A stretch of DNA of 46,752 bases from JAICJR01 sp036494715 (GTDB lineage Bacteria > Actinomycetota > Thermoleophilia > Solirubrobacterales > Thermoleophilaceae): the NCBI GenBank assembly GCA_036494715.1, contig DASXNY010000108.1, positions 1 to 46,752 on the forward strand. Direction: 5' to 3'. The notes under the pieces are model-generated. The model was not told the origin of the DNA, did no database searches, and saw nothing but the letters and a program-made list of their open reading frames with translations. A program made the position numbers and the translations under genes. Numbering within the stretch: position 1 is the stretch's first letter; the number at the start of each line of letters is the position of its first letter. Shown in pieces: positions 25,167 through 32,000 of the stretch.

Positions 25167-25703
25167 GCTGAGCACCCGCTCGTCGTTCTCGATGAGCGTG
25201 CTGAACTCCGTGAGCTCGTGCGCGTGCGACACGGCGTTGTCAACGATCAGCAGTCCCCGCGGGGCGAGGATGCGCAGCAGGTCGGCCCAGTAGCCGACGT
25301 AGGCGGGTCGCTCCGAGTCGAGGAAGATCAGGTCGAAGGCGTTGTCGGCGAACGCGGGCAGGGCGTTGGCGGCGTCGTCGACGCGCAGCTCGACGCGCCC
25401 ATCCAGCTCCGCGCGGTCGAGGCTTCGACGTGCCAGCTCGGTCCGAGCCGGATCGATCTCGAGGCTTACAAGCTGCCCCTCATTTGCCTCGGCGGCGTCG
25501 GCGAGCCAGATGGTGGAGTAGCCGTTGGAGGTGCCGACCTCGAGCAGCCGCTGCGCTCGTGTGGCGCGGGCGAGCAGCGCGACCAGCTCTGCTGTGGGCG
25601 GCTCGACGTTGCGGAAGCGCAGGAGGCGGTCGTCCTGCTCGGCGTCGTGGGCGTGGCTCGCCGTGTACAGCTCGTCGGCGACGGCGCGACGGTCGGGACG
25701 CAT
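25002..25703 (-). CDS. SAM-dependent O-methyltransferase (family 3 type)
   Basis: A 233-residue class I methyltransferase. Motif I is LLEVGTSNGYSTIWLA (about 53-68), followed by VSLEIDP (about 79-85). ANAFDLIFLDSERPAYVGYW carries the metal/substrate side, and GLLIVDNAVSH follows, as in caffeoyl-CoA/catechol-type O-methyltransferases. The recognisable fold ends near GALLIVRLP; the last 38 or so residues look like an extension read antisense to the XRE gene. It starts five bases after the rmlA stop and so belongs to the acylase-PPOX-rmlA run. A sugar-nucleotide substrate is possible by context only. Confidence 0.85.
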   Translation of the reverse strand: MRPDRRAVADELYTASHAHDAEQDDRLLRFRNVEPPTAELVALLARATRAQRLLEVGTSNGYSTIWLADAAEANEGQLVSLEIDPARTELARRSLDRAELDGRVELRVDDAANALPAFADNAFDLIFLDSERPAYVGYWADLLRILAPRGLLIVDNAVSHAHELTEFSTLIENDERVLSSLVPVGAGALLIVRLPQPDQPPYRLVGRQAHLPHHLDEGQLRLADIELGRVRPQ

Positions 25704-25707
25704 CCGG

Positions 25708-26784
25708 CTAGAGGATCTCGATCACGGCGTTGTCGCCCACCACGAAGCGGTAGGCGCGCGGGAGCGCGGGGCTACGGCTGATCGCCACGTTCTTGCCCAC
25801 CAGGCTCGCCTCGATGCGGCCCTCGAGGTTCTGGATCGACGAGCCTTCGAGGACGATCGAGTACTCGACCTCGCTGCTCTCGATCCGCACGTCGGGGCCG
25901 ATCGACGTGTAGGGACCGATGTAGGCGTCGCGCAGGAGGGCGCCGGCGCCGATGATCGCCGGCCCGCGTACCGTTGCTCGCTCGAGCCTGGCGCCGGGCT
26001 CCACCACGACGCGACCCTCGACCCGCGAGTCCACGAGCTCGCCCTCGATCCGCTCCTCGAGCTCGTCGAGGATGAGGTGGTTGGCCTCGAGCATGTCCTG
26101 CACCTGGCCGGTGTCCTTCCACCAGCCGTCGACGATGTGCGGGTCCACGCGCCGCCCGCCGTCGACGAGGTGCTGGATGGCGTCGGTGATCTCGAGCTCG
26201 CCGCGACCGGACGGCTCGATTGCCCGCGCGGCGTCGAAGATCGAGCGCGTGAACATGTACACGCCAACGAGCGCGAGGTCGGTGTTGGGAGTCTTGGGCT
26301 TCTCCACGAGGCGGGCGACGCGCTCGGATCCGTCGAGCTCGGCCACGCCGTAGTTCTGCGGGTCGCTGACGTGGGTGAGGAGGATCAACGCGTCCGGTTC
26401 CTCGCTGCGGAAGGTGCTCACGAGGTCCGTCACGCCGTCGCGCAGGAGGTTGTCGCCGAGGTACATCACAAACGGCGAGTCGCCGAGGAAGGGCTCGCCG
26501 GTGAGCACGGCGTGGGCGAGGCCGAGCGGGGCCTCCTGCTCGATGTAGGAGATCGAGACGCCGAAGCGTTCGCCGCTGCCGGCCGCGTCGCGGATCTCGC
26601 CACCCGTCTCGGGCGAGATGATGATGCCGATGTCGACGATGCCGGCGGCGGCCAGCGCCTCGATGCCGTAGAACAGGACCGGCTTGTTGGCCACCGGCAC
26701 GAGCTGTTTTGCGCTCGTATAGGTGATGGGACGGAGCCGGGTGCCGGTCCCGCCGGACAGGATCAGTCCCTTGAGCTTCTCCAT
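25708..26784 (-). CDS. rmlA: Glucose-1-phosphate thymidylyltransferase, long form
   Basis: A 358-residue nucleotidyltransferase that makes dTDP-glucose from glucose-1-phosphate and dTTP. The N-terminal catalytic part has LILSGGTGTRLRPIT (7-21), the Lys in AKQLVPVANKP, YLGDNLL and the VEKPKTP and WWKDTG motifs. From about 250 a left-handed beta-helix follows (PAIIGAGALLRDAYIGPYTS), as in the long, StrD-like RmlA branch found in actinobacteria and archaea. The ATG shares one base with the PPOX stop (TGATG). rfbB and rfbD lie separately 1-3 kb away; no rmlC is visible. Confidence 0.95.
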   Translation of the reverse strand: MEKLKGLILSGGTGTRLRPITYTSAKQLVPVANKPVLFYGIEALAAAGIVDIGIIISPETGGEIRDAAGSGERFGVSISYIEQEAPLGLAHAVLTGEPFLGDSPFVMYLGDNLLRDGVTDLVSTFRSEEPDALILLTHVSDPQNYGVAELDGSERVARLVEKPKTPNTDLALVGVYMFTRSIFDAARAIEPSGRGELEITDAIQHLVDGGRRVDPHIVDGWWKDTGQVQDMLEANHLILDELEERIEGELVDSRVEGRVVVEPGARLERATVRGPAIIGAGALLRDAYIGPYTSIGPDVRIESSEVEYSIVLEGSSIQNLEGRIEASLVGKNVAISRSPALPRAYRFVVGDNAVIEIL

Positions 26785-27242
26785 CAGTAGGTGCCGCCGA
26801 GCTTCGTGTGGTCCCAGGAGACGATGCGCGTGGGCGTGAACGTGAGCCCGACGCGCTTCTGCGCCTGGGAGTGGACCATGGCCTCGACGTCGGGGTTGAT
26901 CTCCGCATAGCGCTCGAACAGGGCCAGGCCGAATTTCTCCACCGCCGACGGCTCCCGCTCCAGCGCCACCTCGCACTCCAGCATCGCGCCGCGCAGCTCT
27001 TGGTAGAGGACGCCGTCCTCGATCTGGAGGGTGGCGCGCGGGTCGCGCTCGAGGTTCTTCGTCTTCTGCGACTTGGCGTAGGTCCAGCTGCGCAGGACGA
27101 GGCCGTCGGCGACGTACCAAAGGGGCACGAGGTGCGGGCGGCCGTGCGGGCCGAGCGTCGCCACGCTCACGATCTTCTGCTCGGCGACAAAGGCGCGCAG
27201 CTCCTCGTCGCTCATCGTTATCTGGTCCCTGCGCGAGGGCAT
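26784..27242 (-). CDS. PPOX-fold flavin/F420-dependent protein
   Basis: A 152-residue split-barrel protein of the pyridoxamine-5'-phosphate oxidase superfamily. It shows VSVATLGPHGRPHLVPLWYV (25-44), SQKTKNLERDPRATLQIED and a C-terminal IVSWDHTKL. These fit the PPOX-class F420-dependent oxidoreductases common in actinobacteria; FMN or heme binding cannot be excluded. The ATG at 27242 is favoured because a -10 box lies ten bases before it; MSDEEL at 27215 is an alternative. It is co-directional with rmlA, overlapping by one base. Confidence 0.88.
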   Translation of the reverse strand: MPSRRDQITMSDEELRAFVAEQKIVSVATLGPHGRPHLVPLWYVADGLVLRSWTYAKSQKTKNLERDPRATLQIEDGVLYQELRGAMLECEVALEREPSAVEKFGLALFERYAEINPDVEAMVHSQAQKRVGLTFTPTRIVSWDHTKLGGTY

Positions 27243-27252
27243 CGAGACAGAA

Positions 27253-27258
27253 AACCTA
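27253..27258 (-). promoter_or_regulatory. -10 box of a probable near-leaderless promoter for the PPOX gene
   Basis: TAGGTT ends ten bases before ATG 27242. Its TAG is the stop codon of the penicillin-acylase gene, the same arrangement as at 1511-1516. It would give the PPOX-rmlA-methyltransferase genes their own start of transcription. Confidence 0.42.
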
Positions 27259-29646
27259 TGCGGGATCGAGTCGGAGCGTCTCGGCCGCCGGCCGGCCGAA
27301 CTCGTAGTTGATACCCGCGTGCCAGTCCTCGAGCAGGTCGTCGTAGTGCGGGCTCGAGGGCTGGCCAGACTGGCCGGTCATGTGCTGCCAGCGGCTGCGC
27401 TCGGGGCTGCCGAGGTCGGCGAGCAGCCGATAGGAGGGCGCCCAGCGGCCGGTGTAGTCGCCGGCGTGAGGTACGAAGCCGACCTGGCAGACCGTCTCCT
27501 GACCGCCGCCGACGGGGAGGCGCCGCGAGAGCAGGCGATCGAACATCCTGGAAACGCGGGACTTGCCCTCGCTCAGAGGATGCGGGAAGTGCAGTCCGTG
27601 TACACGGCCCCAGGTCCAGCCGGAGGGATCGGGGCCGTAGCGGTCCTCCAGCTCGTCGAGCGCGGCGGCCAGCGCCTCCAGCGCGAGCTCGTCCCAGGAG
27701 CGGCCGCCGATCAGCTCGGCGTCGGCCTCGTCCCAGAGCTCGATCAGGCGCGCCTGGAAGCGCCACGGCGAGGACACCATCGGGGTGAAGCCGAGCTGCG
27801 AGCGCGAGCGCCAGCGCTCGGCGTAGTCCGGGTCGCCGATCACGGCCTCGGAGACCTTGCGCGCGAAGTGTGCGGTGAAGGCCGCGTAGATCGTGCCGGC
27901 CACCGTGTCGGGGTCGAGCGTGTGGTCCCAGCTCTTAAGCCGCTCGATCGCACGGACCTCGCGCTGCCCTGACGGTCGCAGGCGGGCGAGCCGGTGCGCG
28001 GTCTGCTCGCCGGGGATCGAGTAGAGGTCGAGCTGGATGCGGGCGAAGTCGTCGAGCGAGTGCTTGTCGCGCTCGGCGAGCAGCTGCTCGATGCGCGCGG
28101 CGCGGTGGCCGTCGAGGTACTCGCTCGTGATGTGGTGCGGGTAGTCGTCCGGCGCGATGCGGTTGTTGGCGGTGACGAGCACCCCGCCCGGCGGGTTCAC
28201 CATCTCGGGCAGCTCGTCGTAGGGGATGTAGCCGTCCCACTCGTATTCGCCGGTCCAGCCGGGCTTGGGCAGGTCGGGGCAGCCGCCGCGACGGATCGGG
28301 ATCTTGCCGACGAGCTTGTAGCCGATGTTGCCGGAGCTGTCGGCCCAGACCATGTTCATGCTCGGCACCGTGTAGCCGCGGAAGGCCTCGACGAGGTCGT
28401 GGCCGGTGCGGAAGGCGCCCGCGTCGACGCCCGTGCTGCTCACCACCGGCTCCTTGATCGCGGTCCAGGAGAGCGCGAGCGGCTCGCCCGCCTGGGCGCC
28501 GAGCGCGGAGTTGACGATCGGCCCGTGGTGGGTCTCGCGCACCTCGAGCTGCTCGGCCCGCGCGCCGCGGACCTTGATCTCTTCGTGGTGGACGGTCACG
28601 GGGCGCCACGCGCCCTCGAACTCGTACTCGGGCCCGTGGTCGGTGTCGCGGACGCGCTCGACGAACAGGTCCTGCACGTCCGCCATCACGTTCGTGAAGC
28701 TCCAGGCGACGTGCCGCGTGTGGCCGATCACGAGGCCGGGGAAGCCGGGCATCGAGGCGCCGCGCAGCTCGAGCTCGGGCGTCCTGCCCTCGATCGTGTA
28801 CCAGCTGTCGGGCATGCTCGTGGTGATGTGGGGGTCGCCGGCGAGGAGGGGCATGCCGGTGACCGAGCGCTCGCCTGACACCGCCCAGTTGTTCGAGCCC
28901 GCCGGCTCGAGCGACCAGCCGATCGCCTCGCGCACCTCGGCGATCTGCTCGACGAGGTCGAGCGCGTCGCCCGACCAGGACACCCCGGGGTCCATCACGA
29001 GCGGGCTGCCGTGCGGGTACTGCGGCTCGAGCCGCGCGGCCTTCTCTGCGCCGATCTTGGCCACGAGCTCGGCGCGGAACAGCTCGGTCTCCATGTTGGT
29101 CGAAAAGCCGAGGGCGATGATCTTGCGGACCACGAGACTGTCCTCGATGGTCCAGGGCTCCGGGGCGATGCCGAGCAGCTGGTGCTCGAGCGGCTTGGCG
29201 GGCGCGGCGTCGATCGCGGCGTTCACGCCGTTGGCGTAAGCGGCGAGCACCTCGACGTCGCGCGACGGCAGGAGGTCCACCTCTCTGTCGGCGAAGCGGC
29301 GCAGGCCGAGCGTGCGCATCAGCCGGTCGACCTGGAGGCCCTCCTTGCCGGCGAACTCGGCCAACCGGCCGCAGCCGGCGCGGCGGTAGAACTCGAGCTG
29401 CCAGAGGCGGTCCTGCCCCTGGGCGAAGCCGTGCGCGAAGCAGAGGTCGGCGGTGGAGCGCGCCTCGATGCGCGCGACGCCGCGCTCGTCGCGCTCGATC
29501 GTGACGGCGTCCTCGAGCCCGCGCACGGTGATGCGGCCGCTGGTTTTCGGCAGCGGGCGGCGGAAGAGCTGGTACCAGAGGCCGATCGAGCCGATGCCCG
29601 CGGCGAGCGCACCGGCCGCGGCTGTGGTTTGTCTGCGCGGGGTCAC
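27256..29646 (-). CDS. Penicillin acylase family (Ntn) amidohydrolase
   Basis: A 796-residue N-terminal-nucleophile hydrolase precursor. After a short hydrophobic segment (TTAAAGALAAGIGSIGLWYQ, a signal or anchor) comes the alpha-chain region (ERDERGVARIEA, then FAHGFAQGQDRLWQLEFYRR). The predicted self-cleavage site is before Ser251 in EPAGSNNWAVSG, which becomes the catalytic beta-chain N-terminus. AGDPHITTSMPDSWY and TTLNMVW-like segments follow. Family members hydrolyse beta-lactams, acyl-homoserine lactones or other amides; the substrate here is unknown. The GTG at 29646 is chosen because the ATG at 29709 would overlap the divergent rmuC start. Confidence 0.9.
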   Translation of the reverse strand: MTPRRQTTAAAGALAAGIGSIGLWYQLFRRPLPKTSGRITVRGLEDAVTIERDERGVARIEARSTADLCFAHGFAQGQDRLWQLEFYRRAGCGRLAEFAGKEGLQVDRLMRTLGLRRFADREVDLLPSRDVEVLAAYANGVNAAIDAAPAKPLEHQLLGIAPEPWTIEDSLVVRKIIALGFSTNMETELFRAELVAKIGAEKAARLEPQYPHGSPLVMDPGVSWSGDALDLVEQIAEVREAIGWSLEPAGSNNWAVSGERSVTGMPLLAGDPHITTSMPDSWYTIEGRTPELELRGASMPGFPGLVIGHTRHVAWSFTNVMADVQDLFVERVRDTDHGPEYEFEGAWRPVTVHHEEIKVRGARAEQLEVRETHHGPIVNSALGAQAGEPLALSWTAIKEPVVSSTGVDAGAFRTGHDLVEAFRGYTVPSMNMVWADSSGNIGYKLVGKIPIRRGGCPDLPKPGWTGEYEWDGYIPYDELPEMVNPPGGVLVTANNRIAPDDYPHHITSEYLDGHRAARIEQLLAERDKHSLDDFARIQLDLYSIPGEQTAHRLARLRPSGQREVRAIERLKSWDHTLDPDTVAGTIYAAFTAHFARKVSEAVIGDPDYAERWRSRSQLGFTPMVSSPWRFQARLIELWDEADAELIGGRSWDELALEALAAALDELEDRYGPDPSGWTWGRVHGLHFPHPLSEGKSRVSRMFDRLLSRRLPVGGGQETVCQVGFVPHAGDYTGRWAPSYRLLADLGSPERSRWQHMTGQSGQPSSPHYDDLLEDWHAGINYEFGRPAAETLRLDPA

Positions 29647-29684
29647 CGGCGGCCGATTCTGGCAGTTCCGTCCGCCACCCGGCC

Positions 29685-29690
29685 TACCGT
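29685..29690 (+). promoter_or_regulatory. Possible -10 box for rmuC
   Basis: TACCGT ends 13 bases before the rmuC ATG, implying a leader of roughly six bases without a ribosome site. It lies in the 57-base gap shared with the divergent acylase gene. Confidence 0.3.
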
Positions 29691-29703
29691 CATTTGGTCC
29701 ACC

Positions 29704-30897
29704 ATGCAAACGCTCTGGCTACTGCTCGGAATGGCCCTAGGCGGCACCGTCGTCTGGCTCTTCATGCGCGCGCGCGTAGGAAACGACGACCGTTTCGAGG
29801 CCGTGTCCTCGCGTGTGCTGCGTGATGCGCAGCAATCCTTCCTACAACTGGCCGAGAGCCAGCTGGGGCAGCACCACATCACCTCGCGCGAGGATCTCGA
29901 GAAGCGCCAGCGCGCCGTGGAGCAGATCGTCAAGCCGATAGCGGAGTCGCTGGCGAAGGTAGACGGCAAGCTCGAGCTGCTCGAGCGGGCGCGGCGGGAG
30001 GCGCAGGGCAGCCTGACAACGCAGCTTCAGTCCGTGACCCAAACCCAGGAGCAGCTGCGCACCGAGACAGCCAACCTGGTCACCGCGCTGCGTTCCCCGC
30101 ACACGCGCGGGCGCTGGGGAGAGATGCAGCTTCGGCGGGTCTGCGAGCTGGCCGGGATGGTCGAGCGCTGCGACTTCGTCGAGCAGTCCAGCTTCGACTC
30201 GGACGGCGGTCGTCTGCGGCCCGACGTCATCGTGCAGCTGCCGGGCGGCAAGACGCTCGTGGTGGATGCGAAGGCTCCGTTGGAGGCGTATCTCAGCGCC
30301 GTCGAGGCGACTGATCCCGACCGCCGCCAGGCCTACCTCGAGACCTACGGCCGGCACGTTCGCGAGCACGTCGCGAAGCTCAGCCAGAAGGCCTACTGGG
30401 CGCAGTTCGATTCCTCGCCCGAGTTCGTCGTGATGTTCCTGCCGGGCGAGTCGCTCTACAGCGCGGCCCTGGAGCAGGTGCCCAGCCTTATTGATGAGAG
30501 CGTGGGGCAGAAGGTGCTCGTCGTCTCTCCGACGACGCTGATCGCCGCGCTGCGGTCGGCGGCGTACGGCTGGCGCCAAGAGAAGGTCGCGGAATCCGCC
30601 GCCGCCGTCAGCGAGCTCGGGCGGGAGCTGCACGGGCGCCTCGGCACGCTGGCGGGCCACTTCATGAAGCTCGGCCGCTCGCTAGAGACCTCGGTAAAGG
30701 CCTACAACGAGACGGTCGGATCGCTGGAGAGCCGCGTGCTCGTCACCGCGCGCAAGCTGTCTGAGCATGGCGCGGCGTCGGGCGGGGATGAGCTGCCCGA
30801 GCCCCAGCAGGTCGAGACCGCTCCGCGCTCGGTTCAGGCGATGGAGCTGGACGACGCGGAGATCAATGTGCACCGGTTGCCGCAAGCGGCCGGCTAA
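29704..30897 (+). CDS. rmuC: DNA recombination protein RmuC homolog
   Basis: A 397-residue protein with an N-terminal membrane anchor (TLWLLLGMALGGTVVWLFM), a long coiled coil (about 30-120) and the RmuC nuclease-like domain: RGRWGEMQLRRVCELAGM (about 136-153), LRPDVIVQLPGGKTLVVDAK with the PD-(D/E)xK-type acidic-lysine core, and FMPGE-like MFLPGESLYSAAL. RmuC limits inverted-repeat and other recombination in E. coli; the biochemical role is not settled. It is divergent from the acylase gene and followed by a prepilin-like gene after 34 bases. Confidence 0.94.
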   Translation: MQTLWLLLGMALGGTVVWLFMRARVGNDDRFEAVSSRVLRDAQQSFLQLAESQLGQHHITSREDLEKRQRAVEQIVKPIAESLAKVDGKLELLERARREAQGSLTTQLQSVTQTQEQLRTETANLVTALRSPHTRGRWGEMQLRRVCELAGMVERCDFVEQSSFDSDGGRLRPDVIVQLPGGKTLVVDAKAPLEAYLSAVEATDPDRRQAYLETYGRHVREHVAKLSQKAYWAQFDSSPEFVVMFLPGESLYSAALEQVPSLIDESVGQKVLVVSPTTLIAALRSAAYGWRQEKVAESAAAVSELGRELHGRLGTLAGHFMKLGRSLETSVKAYNETVGSLESRVLVTARKLSEHGAASGGDELPEPQQVETAPRSVQAMELDDAEINVHRLPQAAG

Positions 30898-30931
30898 AGC
30901 TCGCTGATCCTGCGACCGATATCCCCGGGCA

Positions 30932-31372
30932 ATGCGGACTCGCCTTCGCTCGGAAGAGAGCGGCTTCACGCTCGTGGAAGTGCTCGTCGTCGTTCTGGTG
31001 ATCGGCATCCTGGCTGCGATCGCGCTCGCGATGTTCTCGACCGAAAAGCAGAAGGGACAGGACGCGGACGCCAAGTCCAACGCCAGCGCGCTCGTCGCGG
31101 CGGTGGACCGCTGCAACGTCGAGTGGGACGACTTCACCTTCTGCGACGGCCAGGGCTCCGACGACGACCTGGGTGAGACCGGCCTCCCCATCGGGAGCGG
31201 CCGGGGTCAGGTGAAGGTGACCGACTCGAGCCGCAACACCTTCACCGTCACGGCGCTCTCGCCGGAGAGCCACCACTTCGTGGTCGTCCAGAAGCCGGAC
31301 GGGACCCAGCTGCGCACCTGCGACGCCGGCACGACCACCGACGGTGGCGGCTGCTCGCAGGGCAGTTGGTGA
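30932..31372 (+). CDS. Orphan type IV prepilin/pseudopilin-like protein
   Basis: A 146-residue protein with a class III signal: basic MRTRLRSEESG, then FTLVEVLVVVLVIGILAAIA, giving cleavage after Gly11, Phe as the new N-terminus and Glu5 in place. The globular part is acidic and has four cysteines (RCNVEWDDFTFC, LRTC and GGCSQ) that may form two disulfides. There are no pilus assembly, ATPase or prepilin peptidase genes nearby, so its machinery must be elsewhere. It lies 34 bases after rmuC and 13 bases from the convergent TetR gene. Confidence 0.88.
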   Translation: MRTRLRSEESGFTLVEVLVVVLVIGILAAIALAMFSTEKQKGQDADAKSNASALVAAVDRCNVEWDDFTFCDGQGSDDDLGETGLPIGSGRGQVKVTDSSRNTFTVTALSPESHHFVVVQKPDGTQLRTCDAGTTTDGGGCSQGSW

Positions 31373-31385
31373 GGGGTGGCGGGCG

Positions 31386-31991
31386 CTACGCGCCGCTGAA
31401 GTAGCTCGGGTCCAGGCTGCTGTCCGGCTGGATGCGCGCTACTGCTTCGAACGTGCCGTTGAGCGAGTCGATCAGCAGGCGGCGCATGCGCGTGCGGCTG
31501 ACGGCGGGAGTGGCGAGCCACTCGCGCCCTGAGTCGAGCGCGAAGCCCACCCAGCCGCGCACCGCCAAAAAGAGGAGCGGGGAGGGATCGTCGATGCCCA
31601 TCCGGGCCAGGATGCGCTCGGCAGTGTGGCGCTGCTCCCGCTGCATCTGCTCCTTCATCTCGTCGTCCATGCCGAAGCCGGACAGCATCAGCACCGGCGG
31701 GTGCTCCACGAGGTCGTCGAGGAAGGTGTTGATCTCCCAGCGCAGCCAGCGCGCCGGGTCGCGATGGGGGTTCGACTCGAAGCGCTCCGTGCGCCGCGTC
31801 GCCACCGCGCGCATGACCTCGAGGAAGAAGCCGCGCTTGGTCCCGAAGTGGTGGAACAGCAGGCCGTGGGTGACGCTCGCGCGGCGGGCGACGTCCTCGG
31901 TCGACACCTCCTCGTAGGAACGCGCGGTGAACTCCTCGATGCCGATCTCGAGCATCCGCTCCCGGCGGCTGAGGGCGGCGAGTCCGGCCAT
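31386..31991 (-). CDS. TetR-family transcription regulator
   Basis: A 201-residue regulator. The N-terminal TetR helix-turn-helix (about 10-56) reads RMLEIGIEEFTARSYEEVST, then VARRASVTHGLLFHHFGTKR. The C-terminal ligand domain (about 75-190) includes HPPVLMLSGFGMDDEM and GWVGFALDSGREWL, without a recognised ligand class. It begins nine bases after the pafBC stop on the same strand, so it may be co-transcribed with that DNA-damage regulator. Target genes are unknown. Confidence 0.92.
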   Translation of the reverse strand: MAGLAALSRRERMLEIGIEEFTARSYEEVSTEDVARRASVTHGLLFHHFGTKRGFFLEVMRAVATRRTERFESNPHRDPARWLRWEINTFLDDLVEHPPVLMLSGFGMDDEMKEQMQREQRHTAERILARMGIDDPSPLLFLAVRGWVGFALDSGREWLATPAVSRTRMRRLLIDSLNGTFEAVARIQPDSSLDPSYFSGA

Positions 31992-32000
31992 CGGGCCTGG

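Noticed and set aside
29647..29709. ATG start for the penicillin-acylase gene at 29709
   Set aside because: It would overlap the divergent rmuC start, and the added residues are Gly/Pro-rich without a signal sequence. GTG 29646 leads directly into the hydrophobic anchor.
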